64,000 bases of DNA, from assembly GCA_002391625.1 (NCBI GenBank), contig DGFJ01000041.1:88567-152566 (forward strand), in the 5' to 3' direction. A model generated the notes under the pieces. The model made no database searches. It worked only from the letters and a program-made list of their open reading frames with translations, and had not been told where the DNA came from. This stretch comes from Ruminococcaceae bacterium UBA3903 (GTDB lineage: Bacteria > Bacillota > Clostridia > Oscillospirales > Acutalibacteraceae). Shown piece after piece: positions 52,737 through 60,699 of this stretch; positions within the stretch are counted from its first letter, which is position 1, and each line of letters begins with the position of its first letter. Position numbers and translations under genes: made by a program.

Positions 52737-52892
52737 ATGAAAATCAAAGATGAAGTTATTCAAGCGGTCAGAAGCCTGGGGTATAAAGGAAAGGTAGAGA
52801 TTGCAACAGCATCATATCACCGGTTGATAGTATGGGTTGATGATGTCAGGGTTGGCATCTATGACCTGGACAAGCACACATTTGTTGATTGA
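52737..52892 (+). CDS. Small hypothetical protein (51 residues)
   Basis: Not recognised. ATG 52737 has AAGGCGG about 10 bases upstream. The protein begins MKIKDEVIQAVRSLGYKGKV and ends with a Trp/Val/Asp-rich segment (IVWVDDVRVGIYDLDKHTF), probably a small alpha/beta fold. It lies between the cro-like and HTH genes with short gaps. Its ribosome site is a few bases after a 12-nt potential pairing site for the predicted sRNA. Confidence 0.7.
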   Translation: MKIKDEVIQAVRSLGYKGKVEIATASYHRLIVWVDDVRVGIYDLDKHTFVD

Positions 52893-52907
52893 AAGGATGG
52901 TGATTCA

Positions 52908-53102
52908 ATGAACGGACAAGCAGCACTGCATCAGGAAGCAAAGTTTTTGAAGGCTTCTGATGTTGCAAATATTATGCAGATTTCAACAACATCTGCATAC
53001 CGCATAATCAAGCGGTTAAATGCTGAACTGCAAAATCAAGGGAAAATTGTTATTCCTGGCAAAATCAGCAGAAGATTCTTTGAAGAAAAGGTGGTTATTT
53101 GA
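52908..53102 (+). CDS. Excisionase-like HTH protein
   Basis: A 64-residue DNA-binding protein with the pattern LKASDVANIMQISTTSAYRI followed by KRLNAEL, seen in small prophage and ICE proteins next to replication genes. The C-terminal IVIPGKISRRFFEEK resembles the wing of excisionase-type proteins. A GGATGGTGATT ribosome site is present. Role as excisionase or as early activator is inferred from size and place. Confidence 0.75.
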   Translation: MNGQAALHQEAKFLKASDVANIMQISTTSAYRIIKRLNAELQNQGKIVIPGKISRRFFEEKVVI

Positions 53103-53132
53103 CATGCAAGAAAAATTAAAGGTGGTGATGAT

Positions 53133-55076
53133 ATGTTTGACCATAGTGAAACCGGCTTCTATGATGACTTTGTTCCGCTGAAAAACAACACCGACAAAAA
53201 AGAACCGGCTGTTGCTTATACCGAAAAAGCGAACCGGATTGACCTTCAAACGGCAAGAGGATATAGAAGCTATTCAGGGGTTCTTTCCAAAGATGCAGTT
53301 CTGATTGAAGCTGATGACCAACAAAATTCTGAATTATTGTTCAAAGTTGTTCAAGGTGAAAAGCTGTGCTGCATTATTTCCAACCGTGAAGGTGGTCAAG
53401 GTCTACATTCACTATTCTTCAATAATGGTGAAATAGCAACTGCCACAAAAATTATGCTTGCATGTGGTATTCAGGTTGATATTAAGGTTGGTTCAAGAAA
53501 TGGATTGGAATGTCTGAAATGGCAAGGTGTTGAGCGTGTACCGGTCTATGACAGCAAACCATATCAAGAAGTTCCGAAGTATTTCACACCGCTGAAAGGC
53601 AGTAATATTGACTTTGCTTCCCTAGAAGCCGGTGATGGTCGGAATGATGCACTGTTCAGATACATTCTTACCTTGCAGCGTTTCAACTTCACGGTGGATG
53701 AAATCAGGCAGTGCATCAGAATCATTAATACCTATGTTGTGAAGGAATCCATTTCTGACAAAGAACTTGATGTTATTTTAAGGGATGGTGCTTTCAAGAA
53801 GAAAGCTTTCTTCAATGGCAGAACATTTCTTCATGACCAGTTCGCAGAGCATATCCGGCGAACATATAACATCAAAAGAATAAATGGTCAGCTTCACATT
53901 TACAAAGATGGGGTTTACATCAGTGGTGACAATGAAATCAAAAAAGCCATGCTGAAAGAAATATCTTCTTTGACGGATGCCAAACGAACCGAAGCCTTGA
54001 AGCAGCTTGACCTTATCTGTGACGAATTCAGCATTGATGAAAGAATGGCTGATTTGATTGCCTTCCGGAATGGTGTGCTGAACCTGAAAAGCAAGGATGA
54101 ACAGCTGCTACCCTTCTCACCGGATAACATCATCACCAACCGCATCCCCTGGGACTACAACCCGAATGCATATTCTGAAATAGCAGACAAGACCCTTGAC
54201 AAAATAGCTTGCCATGATAAAAATATTCGTTCCCTACTTGAAGAATGCATTGGGTCATGTTTCTACCGGTCAAACACCCTGGGTGGTGGTAAAGCATTTA
54301 TTCTGACCGGTGAAGGAGCAAATGGAAAATCAACATTCATTGAAGTGCTTCAAGCAATCCTGGGTGAAGATAACTATTCGGTTCTTGACCTGAAAAACCT
54401 GGATGCAAAGTTTTCAACTGTCATGTTGGTTGGCAAACTGGCGAACCTGGGTGATGACATTAGTGATGAATTCAACTCTGATATATCTGTGTTCAAGAAG
54501 ATTGTCACCGGCAACAAAATCACAGCACAGCAAAAAGGGCAGCCGGAATTTGACTTCAAGCCGTTTTGCAAATTAATTTTTTCAGCAAATGACGTCCCCC
54601 GAATGAAGGACAGAACAGGGGCTGCACAAAGAAGGCTGCTTCTGATTCCGTTCAATGCTCATTTCACAAAGTCTGACTCTGATTATGACAACACTATTGC
54701 CTTCAAGCTGAAAGAGCAGGAAAGCATTGAATACTTCATCAGGATTGGCATTCAGGGCTTGCAGCGTGTTCTTCTCAACAGGGACTACACTGCTTCTGCA
54801 AAGGTCACCGCACAGTTGGAAGAATACCGGATTTCTAACAACCCTTTACTATCATTCTTGCAGTACTGCAATGATGAAGGAATACCGATTGAAAATGAAC
54901 CGGCTTCAACTGTCTTTGAAAACTATCAGGGCTATTGTGCAAAGAACGGCTATCAGGCATTGGCAAGCAATGAATTTTCAAAGCAGCTGCAAAGAAACAC
55001 CGGTCTGATTTCAAAACGGCAGACAGTAAACAAACGAAAATACAGCGTTTATGTCAAAAACACAGGACAGGGTTGA
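53133..55076 (+). CDS. P4/D5-type phage primase-helicase
   Basis: Replication initiator of 647 residues. The N-terminal 200 residues resemble a degenerate primase region; a D5_N-like segment follows, then the superfamily III helicase with Walker A GEGANGKST (393-401), Walker B region ANLGDDIS and the sensor block KLIFSANDVPRMKDRTGA. A C-terminal winged-helix-like domain ends the protein. AAAGGTGGTGAT lies upstream. In P4 and SaPI-type satellites such a protein recognises iterons beside its gene and unwinds the origin; iterons occur directly downstream here. Confidence 0.92.
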   Translation: MFDHSETGFYDDFVPLKNNTDKKEPAVAYTEKANRIDLQTARGYRSYSGVLSKDAVLIEADDQQNSELLFKVVQGEKLCCIISNREGGQGLHSLFFNNGEIATATKIMLACGIQVDIKVGSRNGLECLKWQGVERVPVYDSKPYQEVPKYFTPLKGSNIDFASLEAGDGRNDALFRYILTLQRFNFTVDEIRQCIRIINTYVVKESISDKELDVILRDGAFKKKAFFNGRTFLHDQFAEHIRRTYNIKRINGQLHIYKDGVYISGDNEIKKAMLKEISSLTDAKRTEALKQLDLICDEFSIDERMADLIAFRNGVLNLKSKDEQLLPFSPDNIITNRIPWDYNPNAYSEIADKTLDKIACHDKNIRSLLEECIGSCFYRSNTLGGGKAFILTGEGANGKSTFIEVLQAILGEDNYSVLDLKNLDAKFSTVMLVGKLANLGDDISDEFNSDISVFKKIVTGNKITAQQKGQPEFDFKPFCKLIFSANDVPRMKDRTGAAQRRLLLIPFNAHFTKSDSDYDNTIAFKLKEQESIEYFIRIGIQGLQRVLLNRDYTASAKVTAQLEEYRISNNPLLSFLQYCNDEGIPIENEPASTVFENYQGYCAKNGYQALASNEFSKQLQRNTGLISKRQTVNKRKYSVYVKNTGQG

Positions 55077-55083
55077 ACAAAAA

Positions 55084-55287
55084 GACAAGCACAGGACAAG
55101 CCGAAAAAGTAATGCCTGTCTTTCAAAAAATGTGTTTTATCAATGTTTTGTAACATGGGACAAGCACAGGACAAGCAATGTGTAACTTCTTATATAAATT
55201 ATAGGTCATTCAAATTTGAAAGGCTTGTAAAAAAGAAGTAATAAGAATAAGGTCATAAGCCTGTCCACCCTGTCCGACCCTGTCCAC
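55084..55287. other. Putative replication origin with iterons
   Basis: An 18-bp direct repeat GACAAGCACAGGACAAGC occurs at 55084-55101 and 55159-55176. After an AT-rich stretch (55177-55257), three inverted copies of the core lie at 55259-55287 (CCTGTCC, ACCCTGTCC, GACCCTGTCC; GGACAGG on the other strand). Iterons flanking an AT-rich segment next to the primase-helicase gene is the layout of SaPI origins. Confidence 0.7.
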
Positions 55288-55342
55288 CGGTGCTGCAACA
55301 CCGAAGGTACAATCAAGAGGATTCACAGTTGAAAACCAAATC
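55288..55342 (+). promoter_or_regulatory. Leader hairpin and antisense-pairing site
   Basis: Hairpin CGGTG-CTGCAA-CACCG (55288-55303) followed by 55322-55342, the exact complement of the predicted sRNA segment 51759-51779. It ends 14 bases before the GTGAGGT ribosome site of the 55369 gene. Confidence 0.65.
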
Positions 55343-55368
55343 ATAAATAATATAAGTGAGGTAAAAAA

Positions 55369-55749
55369 ATGATATTACAAGACCACTTCTGTTCATTGGT
55401 TCAAAAAATCACACAACTTGGAATTATAAAAAGCGTTGCCTGGCATGAAATAATTGATGACCCCTATCAGTGTTCCTGGGTTCGGTTTGAAGATGATACC
55501 GGCTTTGTGGTTGATGTCCCCTGCACTGATTGGGGGGAAAGCGAAGCTGAATATACCCTGATAAACCTTGCACTTCAAAAGCTGTGGAATCAGGTTGGCG
55601 AAGATGTCAATGAAAATTGGATTCTGACACTGGATGACCTGAAACCGGCAGTGAATAAGGCAAGAGCATTGAAACCCTATACCGGCGAAAGAATCGCAAA
55701 TAAACGGATGTATGAAATAGGCTATCGTGCACCGGAATACATATATTGA
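55369..55749 (+). CDS. Hypothetical protein (126 residues)
   Basis: Not recognised. A mixed alpha/beta acidic protein with Trp- and Asp-rich blocks (WVRFEDDTGFVVDVPCTDWG, then ENWILTLDDLKPAVNKAR) and a Tyr-rich end. ATG 55369 follows GTGAGGTAAAAAA. Its leader holds the 21-nt antisense-pairing site, so its amount may be set by the sRNA. The position after the origin suggests a replication or early function, without direct evidence. Confidence 0.75.
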   Translation: MILQDHFCSLVQKITQLGIIKSVAWHEIIDDPYQCSWVRFEDDTGFVVDVPCTDWGESEAEYTLINLALQKLWNQVGEDVNENWILTLDDLKPAVNKARALKPYTGERIANKRMYEIGYRAPEYIY

Positions 55750-55765
55750 TTGAGAGGAAAAAATC

Positions 55766-56224
55766 ATGATTATAACAAACGATATTTCAAGTATTGAAGC
55801 GAAGGACATAGACAGTTTCACATTTACCGAAAATGATAAACAGCAGCCTTGCATTTCCGTAATGCTCAAAAGAAATAAAGAAGTTCAGATGGCTTTATCA
55901 GATGGCTTTGGTATTCATAAATGCAATGAATTTTTAGGCTCTTTGAATGTAATTAATGAAGAATTCATTTGTTTTCATGGCTTTGAAGGTGGTCTTGGTT
56001 ACATTGAATTGATTAAGAATTGCAATGAACTGTTTCAAATCAGAAAGGTCATGGAAGATGTTACTGGTAAGGAATACAGTCATATTGGCTTGATGGCTTC
56101 ACAGGTTCGTTCTTGTATCCTGGACAAGCTAAGCATCAAATACAAGCGGAATGTGCTTCAAGAAGCCTATCAGACCAACACCCTTGGCAAGTATGTTGCC
56201 GAAGCCCTTACATATTTAAAATGA
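55766..56224 (+). CDS. Hypothetical protein (152 residues)
   Basis: Not recognised. An alpha/beta protein without membrane helices, preceded by GAGAGGAAAAAA. N-terminal beta-rich part (IEAKDIDSFTFTENDKQQP), C-terminal helical part ending LGKYVAEALTYLK. It lies 16 bp after the previous gene, so they are probably co-transcribed. Confidence 0.72.
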   Translation: MIITNDISSIEAKDIDSFTFTENDKQQPCISVMLKRNKEVQMALSDGFGIHKCNEFLGSLNVINEEFICFHGFEGGLGYIELIKNCNELFQIRKVMEDVTGKEYSHIGLMASQVRSCILDKLSIKYKRNVLQEAYQTNTLGKYVAEALTYLK

Positions 56225-56346
56225 TGCAGCTGATGCCTTCACATGGTCTGTGTGGCTGTGTGAAGGTGCTGTTTGATAAAACACAATGAAACACTATGAA
56301 TGAATTACACCCCCCACCAGGTGTATCAGAAAGGAAGGTGACACAG

Positions 56347-56706
56347 ATGACAAAGAAGGAAATGTTTCTTCAAGCTATGATGCAATGCCCGACAGTTTCA
56401 GAAGCTGCAAAAATGGCAAAAATAGCCCGAAGTACAGCATACCGGTATATGGATGACCAGGAATTCAAAAATCAGCTTGCAAAGGCAAAAGCCGAAGTTC
56501 TGACCGGTACAGCTACATATCTTCAACAGAACCTTGCTGTTTGCGGTAAAGAACTGATGAACATGATAAATGACCCTTCTACACCGAAGGCGGTTAAGGT
56601 TCAGGCAATAAACACTGTTTTCTGCAATGCAAAGGCTTTGACTGAAACCGCTGATATTATGCAAAAACTGACCGAAATTGAAATCAAAATGAATGAACAG
56701 GAGTGA
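56347..56706 (+). CDS. TerS-like HTH protein
   Basis: A 119-residue protein with an N-terminal helix-turn-helix (CPTVSEAAKMAKIARSTAYR) followed by long helices, the general shape of small terminase subunits and of phBC6A51-like HTH proteins. ATG 56347 has GGAAGGTGA 8-10 bases upstream; the in-frame ATG 56296 is less likely. In PICI-type satellites a TerS redirects packaging to the satellite genome. That role is inferred here, as the fold is shared with other regulators. Confidence 0.6.
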   Translation: MTKKEMFLQAMMQCPTVSEAAKMAKIARSTAYRYMDDQEFKNQLAKAKAEVLTGTATYLQQNLAVCGKELMNMINDPSTPKAVKVQAINTVFCNAKALTETADIMQKLTEIEIKMNEQE

Positions 56707-56711
56707 AAGCA

Positions 56712-56957
56712 ATGAAAGCCGATATAATCAAACGCATCAATGCACTTCATGAAGCTGTGCAAAAAGCTGAACTGCCGGATATGGTCTTTATTGAACCAAA
56801 GGATGGCAAGTGGGAAGTTACGGAACAATTTTTTGGCATGAAGAAAAATGCTTCCACAGATATCAAATACAACACCTTTCTGATTGACCACTATGGTCAG
56901 TATAAAGCACCGGAAGGTTTCAAAGGTGTCATCATTATTGATGATTTGATGGTGTAA
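56712..56957 (+). CDS. Hypothetical protein (81 residues)
   Basis: Not recognised. A soluble small protein starting MKADIIKRINALHEAVQKAE, with a beta-rich second half ending FKGVIIIDDLMV. ATG 56712 has AGGAG 8 bases upstream, placed over the stop of the TerS-like gene, so translation may be coupled to it. Confidence 0.7.
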   Translation: MKADIIKRINALHEAVQKAELPDMVFIEPKDGKWEVTEQFFGMKKNASTDIKYNTFLIDHYGQYKAPEGFKGVIIIDDLMV

Positions 56958-57021
56958 AATGCTTATAAATCAGGCTTTTACAGTTATCAGTCTGATAATT
57001 AACTGAAAGGAAGGATGATAA

Positions 57022-57270
57022 ATGGAATACATTTCATTGAATCGGGTAGCTGCTGCCATTGGTCAGGAAGCTATGGAAAAGTTGCTTCATGATTTTCCTG
57101 GTGGCAGAATCTATATTCACAAGAACTATGTCAACCGTGAACAGCGGAATCAAGCAATATTGGAAGCTTATGATGCCGGTGCAAGCCGTGAAGAACTATC
57201 AGCTGCATTTGGTCTTTCCATTTCAACTATTGACAACATAAAAAACAGCAGAGCAAAACACAATATATAG
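57022..57270 (+). CDS. Mor-like HTH transcription regulator
   Basis: An 82-residue protein resembling the DNA-binding part of the phage Mu Mor/C activators: a beta segment GGRIYIHKNY followed by a helix-turn-helix (AILEAYDAGASREELSAAFG, LSISTID). AAAGGAAGGATGATAA lies upstream. Mor activates middle or late phage promoters; here it is the last gene before a strong terminator that divides the element, so it could drive the distal module. No target site was identified. Confidence 0.75.
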   Translation: MEYISLNRVAAAIGQEAMEKLLHDFPGGRIYIHKNYVNREQRNQAILEAYDAGASREELSAAFGLSISTIDNIKNSRAKHNI

Positions 57271-57315
57271 TCTTAATTCTTGGCAAAAACTACAACATAT
57301 AGTGCTTATGTGATG

Positions 57316-57380
57316 ACACCATACAAGATATATGATACAATTATAGTATCAAGATAATATCTTGTATGGTGTTATTTTAT
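57316..57380 (+). terminator. Strong terminator separating the two gene modules
   Basis: ACACCATACAAGATAT (57316-57331) pairs perfectly with ATATCTTGTATGGTGT (57357-57372) over 16 bp; an inner GATAC/GTATC stem stacks on it. TATTTTATTT follows. The next coding start is at 57465. Confidence 0.9.
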
Positions 57381-57464
57381 TTCACCGGTGCAACCTTCCC
57401 AGGCTTTCCATCCTTTCTGACCAGGGAAGGAAGCACAAAATTAATTATGAAAGTAGGTAAAACA

Positions 57465-58082
57465 ATGTTCACAAAAATTAAAGAAGAAATCAAAAACTAT
57501 GCAGAACAGTACAACATCCTAAAAAAGGTGTATATGGATAAAAACACCGAACTGAAAGCCAACTACATTGGCAAGATGTTTGATTCTGAATTTGCAACCA
57601 ACCATCAGCAGTTCAATGATGCTGTTCTTGCCCTTCAAATTGAAGCAAAAGAAAAACTGAGTACAGCTTATTCTGCTATAACAGAAAGCATTCGTAATTC
57701 TGTTATAGATGACCTTGGTTCGGAAACCATTGCAGAACTGAACCTGATAAAAGGTTTGAATCTGTCAGAATTTGAAATCAGGGGCTATGCTGAAAAGTAC
57801 ACCGGCAATGCAAAGGCACTGCGAATTCTCACAGAGATTGCAGAAAGCAAAGGCATTTATTTCAACTATACTTCCCATCAGGAAGTTCTTGATGTAGTGA
57901 AGCAGTTGAAAGAAAGAACAACTGACTTTATCAATGGTTATCATGGCGATTATAGAATGTTTGGCTTCTATGCCGGTGATTACAATCATGCATTGACACT
58001 CAATGGTGACCCGATTGACCTGGCAGAAGATGTTTACAATGATTTCATGAATCCGTTCAAAGGCAGTGCTTCAAATGGCTGA
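57465..58082 (+). CDS. Hypothetical helical protein (205 residues)
   Basis: Not recognised. A mostly helical, acidic protein (EEIKNYAEQYNILKKVYMDK at the start, then long Glu/Leu-rich helices and an aromatic Gly-rich end HGDYRMFGFYAGDYNHA). ATG 57465 has AGGTAAAACA upstream; ATG 57447 is possible. Located two small genes before the tape measure, where tail phages carry tail-assembly chaperones, but sequence similarity to those is not evident. Confidence 0.7.
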   Translation: MFTKIKEEIKNYAEQYNILKKVYMDKNTELKANYIGKMFDSEFATNHQQFNDAVLALQIEAKEKLSTAYSAITESIRNSVIDDLGSETIAELNLIKGLNLSEFEIRGYAEKYTGNAKALRILTEIAESKGIYFNYTSHQEVLDVVKQLKERTTDFINGYHGDYRMFGFYAGDYNHALTLNGDPIDLAEDVYNDFMNPFKGSASNG

Positions 58083-58242
58083 ATTCAAGATTGATGAAAA
58101 GTGGATTGCTGAACACAAACCTGTTTATCAAGAAGATTTCAAAAAAATGTCCTACAAGGAAAGGCTTGACCTTTACAATAACAACCGTGAACTGTATGAA
58201 AGCCTTGCATCATCTGAAAAGATGAAGAAAGGAAAGGGGTGA
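58075..58242 (+). CDS. Small hypothetical protein (55 residues)
   Basis: Not recognised. A charged, helical protein (MAEFKIDEKWIAEHKPVYQE, then YKERLDLYNNNREL). It overlaps the previous gene by 8 bp in another frame. The place and overlap recall the tail-chaperone frameshift pair upstream of tape measures, but no slippery heptamer is seen at the overlap. Confidence 0.6.
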   Translation: MAEFKIDEKWIAEHKPVYQEDFKKMSYKERLDLYNNNRELYESLASSEKMKKGKG

Positions 58243-58246
58243 TTTC

Positions 58247-58336
58247 ATGGGAATGTTCATTTTAGGTGTCATTGTCGGTGCTGTTGGCATTATCATTGCA
58301 GCCTGTGCCTATGACACAAAGAAAAAATCAAAGTGA
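58247..58336 (+). CDS. Tiny single-helix membrane protein (29 residues)
   Basis: ATG 58247 with GAAAGGGGTGATTTC upstream encodes one Gly/Ile/Val-rich helix (MFILGVIVGAVGIIIAACAY) and a Lys-rich tail. Role unknown; a holin-like or membrane-tethering peptide is possible. Confidence 0.55.
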   Translation: MGMFILGVIVGAVGIIIAACAYDTKKKSK

Positions 58337-58375
58337 TGTATTCACTTAATTTCACACAGAAAGGGGTGAAATAGA

Positions 58376-60487
58376 ATGGAATTATTCAAATTACTTGGCA
58401 CGATTGCCATTGATAATGGTGATGCAAACAAAGCTATTGATGATACAACTGATAAAGCACAAGATTCTGACAGTAAGATGTCAAAGTTTTTCAATAGTGT
58501 CGGAAAGGGTGCTGCTGTCTGTGGCAAAGTCATTGCAAAGGGCATTGCTATTGGCAGCGGTGCAATGGTAGGTCTGACCACCAAAGCCATGAATATGACC
58601 GGCGAACTGGAACAAAACCTTGGCGGTTCGGAAGCCGTTTTCAAGGACTTTGCCGGAAAGATGCAAGAAACAGCAAAAACAGCATTCAGCAACATGGGTT
58701 TGTCTGCTTCTGACTTCCTTGGTACAGCAAACAAAATGGGTGCATTGTTCCAGGGTGCAGGTTTCAGCATTCAGGAATCATCTGAACTATCAGCTTCTGC
58801 AATGCAAAGGGCAGCTGATGTTGCATCAATTATGGGTATTAGTACACAAGATGCAATGGAAGCTGTTGCCGGTGCTGCGAAGGGCAATTTCACCATGATG
58901 GACAATCTTGGTGTTGCCATGAATGACACCGCTATTCAGAATTATGCTTTATCAAAAGGCATCAGCAAAACCACAGCTGAAATGACACAGCAAGAAAAAA
59001 TTGGTCTTGCTATGGAAATGTTCATGGAAAAAACATCCTATGCAGCCGGTAACTATGCAAAGGAAAATGAAACCCTTGCCGGTTCATTAGGAACTGCAAA
59101 ATCAGCACTGACTAACTTTCTTGATGGTTCAGGCAGTGTTGAAGATGTGGTCAAGTCCTTTTCCAATGCAGCCAATGTCATTGTTAAGAACCTGAATGAA
59201 CTTGTGCCGAAACTGGTCAGCGGAATCACAGAACTTATAAATCAGGTTGTCCCAATGTTACCGCCTTTACTTCAAAGCCTTCTTCCTGGTGTTATAGAAG
59301 GGGCGGTTCAGCTGATAAATGGTCTTGTGGCAGCATTGCCAATGGTAATTGATGCACTGATGACAGCACTTCCTGGGCTAATTGAAGGTGTGGTTCAAAT
59401 CCTGTTGGCATTGAGTGCTGCACTTATAAATTCTTTGCCAATGGTTCTTCCGGCTCTGATTGATGGTGTCATTCAGTTGGTGGTTGGCTTGGCACAGGGA
59501 TTACCGCAAATCATTCAGTTGCTTGTTGACAGTCTACCGGAAATCATTATAAATGTGGTTCAAGCCCTGATGAACAACCTGCCTACCCTGATTCAGGGCT
59601 GTGTACAGTTGGTTGTTGGAATTGTTCAAGCTATTCCGCAAATTACCCTTTCCCTTATAGATGCACTGCCTACCATCATTAAAAGTGTGGTCACAGGCTT
59701 ATGGAATGCCCTGCCGGTTCTGTTGAATGGGGTCATTGAAATGGTCGGTTCAATAGGAAAATCGGTGTGGTCACTTCTTGAAGGCTATTGGTCAAGGCTC
59801 GGCAGCTTTTTCAAAGGCATTTGGGATGGTATCAAGAACATATTCAGCGGAGTTGGTGACTGGTTCAGCGGAATATTCAAATCTGCTTACAATGGCATCA
59901 CCGGCATCTTTTCAAAGATAGGCGGTTTCTTCTCGGATGTTTTCGGTAAAATCGGGAACATAGTTAAAGCACCTTTAAACTTTGTTATCAAAGGATTGAA
60001 TTCTTTGATTGGTGGGTTGAACAAAATTAGCTTTGATATTCCTGACTGGATTCCAGTCATTGGTGGCAAGAAGTTTGGCTTCAATATAGGCAAAATACCC
60101 GAACTTGCAAAGGGCGGTATTGTTGAAAAGCCGACACAGGCAGTCATTGGTGAAGCCGGTGATGAAGCTGTTGTGCCACTTGAAAACAATACCGGTTGGA
60201 TAAAGCGTATTGCAGAACAACTGATGCTTCATCAGTCTGATGTGCTTAGCAAAGCACAAAGCCTTTCTGTTGATTCTTCAAAAGACAACCGGAATGACAA
60301 GCATCTTGAAACTTTAATCCGCAAATTTGACCAGTTGCTTGAAATCATTGCTGAATACTTTCCTGGGTTTGCTGAAAATATGCAGCATGACCTTGTACTT
60401 GATACCGGTGCTTTGGTGGGTCAAATGACACCTGCCATTGATAGACAGCTTGGTGTCATTTATAAAAGAAACGAAAGGGGGGGCTAA
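58376..60487 (+). CDS. Phage tail tape measure protein
   Basis: A 703-residue tape measure. An N-terminal Ala/Gly-rich region with VGKGAAVCGKVIAKGIAIGS is followed by a helical part and a run of hydrophobic repeats of about 37 residues (LP..I..L...LP.LI.GVVQ pattern, about 270-470). A Gly/Phe-rich segment comes next (WDGIKNIFSGVGDWFSGIFK), then the C-terminal motif ELAKGGIVEKPTQAVIGEAG near residue 576, common in clostridial phage tape measures. It normally sets tail length and enters the cell during DNA ejection. The major tail, tube and baseplate genes that should flank it are absent. Confidence 0.92.
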   Translation: MELFKLLGTIAIDNGDANKAIDDTTDKAQDSDSKMSKFFNSVGKGAAVCGKVIAKGIAIGSGAMVGLTTKAMNMTGELEQNLGGSEAVFKDFAGKMQETAKTAFSNMGLSASDFLGTANKMGALFQGAGFSIQESSELSASAMQRAADVASIMGISTQDAMEAVAGAAKGNFTMMDNLGVAMNDTAIQNYALSKGISKTTAEMTQQEKIGLAMEMFMEKTSYAAGNYAKENETLAGSLGTAKSALTNFLDGSGSVEDVVKSFSNAANVIVKNLNELVPKLVSGITELINQVVPMLPPLLQSLLPGVIEGAVQLINGLVAALPMVIDALMTALPGLIEGVVQILLALSAALINSLPMVLPALIDGVIQLVVGLAQGLPQIIQLLVDSLPEIIINVVQALMNNLPTLIQGCVQLVVGIVQAIPQITLSLIDALPTIIKSVVTGLWNALPVLLNGVIEMVGSIGKSVWSLLEGYWSRLGSFFKGIWDGIKNIFSGVGDWFSGIFKSAYNGITGIFSKIGGFFSDVFGKIGNIVKAPLNFVIKGLNSLIGGLNKISFDIPDWIPVIGGKKFGFNIGKIPELAKGGIVEKPTQAVIGEAGDEAVVPLENNTGWIKRIAEQLMLHQSDVLSKAQSLSVDSSKDNRNDKHLETLIRKFDQLLEIIAEYFPGFAENMQHDLVLDTGALVGQMTPAIDRQLGVIYKRNERGG

Positions 60488-60491
60488 TCTG

Positions 60492-60629
60492 ATGCTTGGA
60501 TGGATTGTTGCAGTGATAATCTTCACCGCCTGGATGGTCACAATGTACAGAGCAGGAAAAGCAATCAAAAGGCAGGAAGCAGCCATCATAAAGCTGCTGA
60601 ATAAATACAATATTCCTTTTGATGATTAA
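60492..60629 (+). CDS. Small membrane protein (45 residues)
   Basis: ATG 60492 encodes one N-terminal helix (LGWIVAVIIFTAWMVTMY) and a basic amphipathic tail. It starts five bases after the tape-measure stop, with the AAAGGGGGGG run as ribosome site. It may be a holin-like or tail-accessory peptide; no family recognised. Confidence 0.65.
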   Translation: MLGWIVAVIIFTAWMVTMYRAGKAIKRQEAAIIKLLNKYNIPFDD

Positions 60630-60635
60630 ATTCAG

Positions 60636-60676
60636 AAGCTGCACTGTTTGATTTCTCTTGCAGTGCAGCTTATTTC
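60636..60676 (+). terminator. Terminator-like hairpin after the tape-measure unit
   Basis: AAGCTGCACTG (60636-60646) pairs perfectly with CAGTGCAGCTT (60661-60671); only a short T-rich tail (ATTTCAT) follows, so termination may be partial. Confidence 0.7.
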
Positions 60677-60699
60677 ATAAAAGAAGGCGGTGAAGCATA

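Noticed and set aside
55084..55287. Possible CRISPR-like repeats near the primase gene
   Set aside because: Only two 18-bp direct repeats plus short inverted cores, no regular spacers and no cas genes; iterons explain them better.
58060..58100. Programmed frameshift joining the 57465 and 58075 genes (tail chaperone pair)
   Set aside because: The genes overlap by 8 bp in different frames, but no X-XXY-YYZ slippery sequence is visible and the small ORF has its own ATG.
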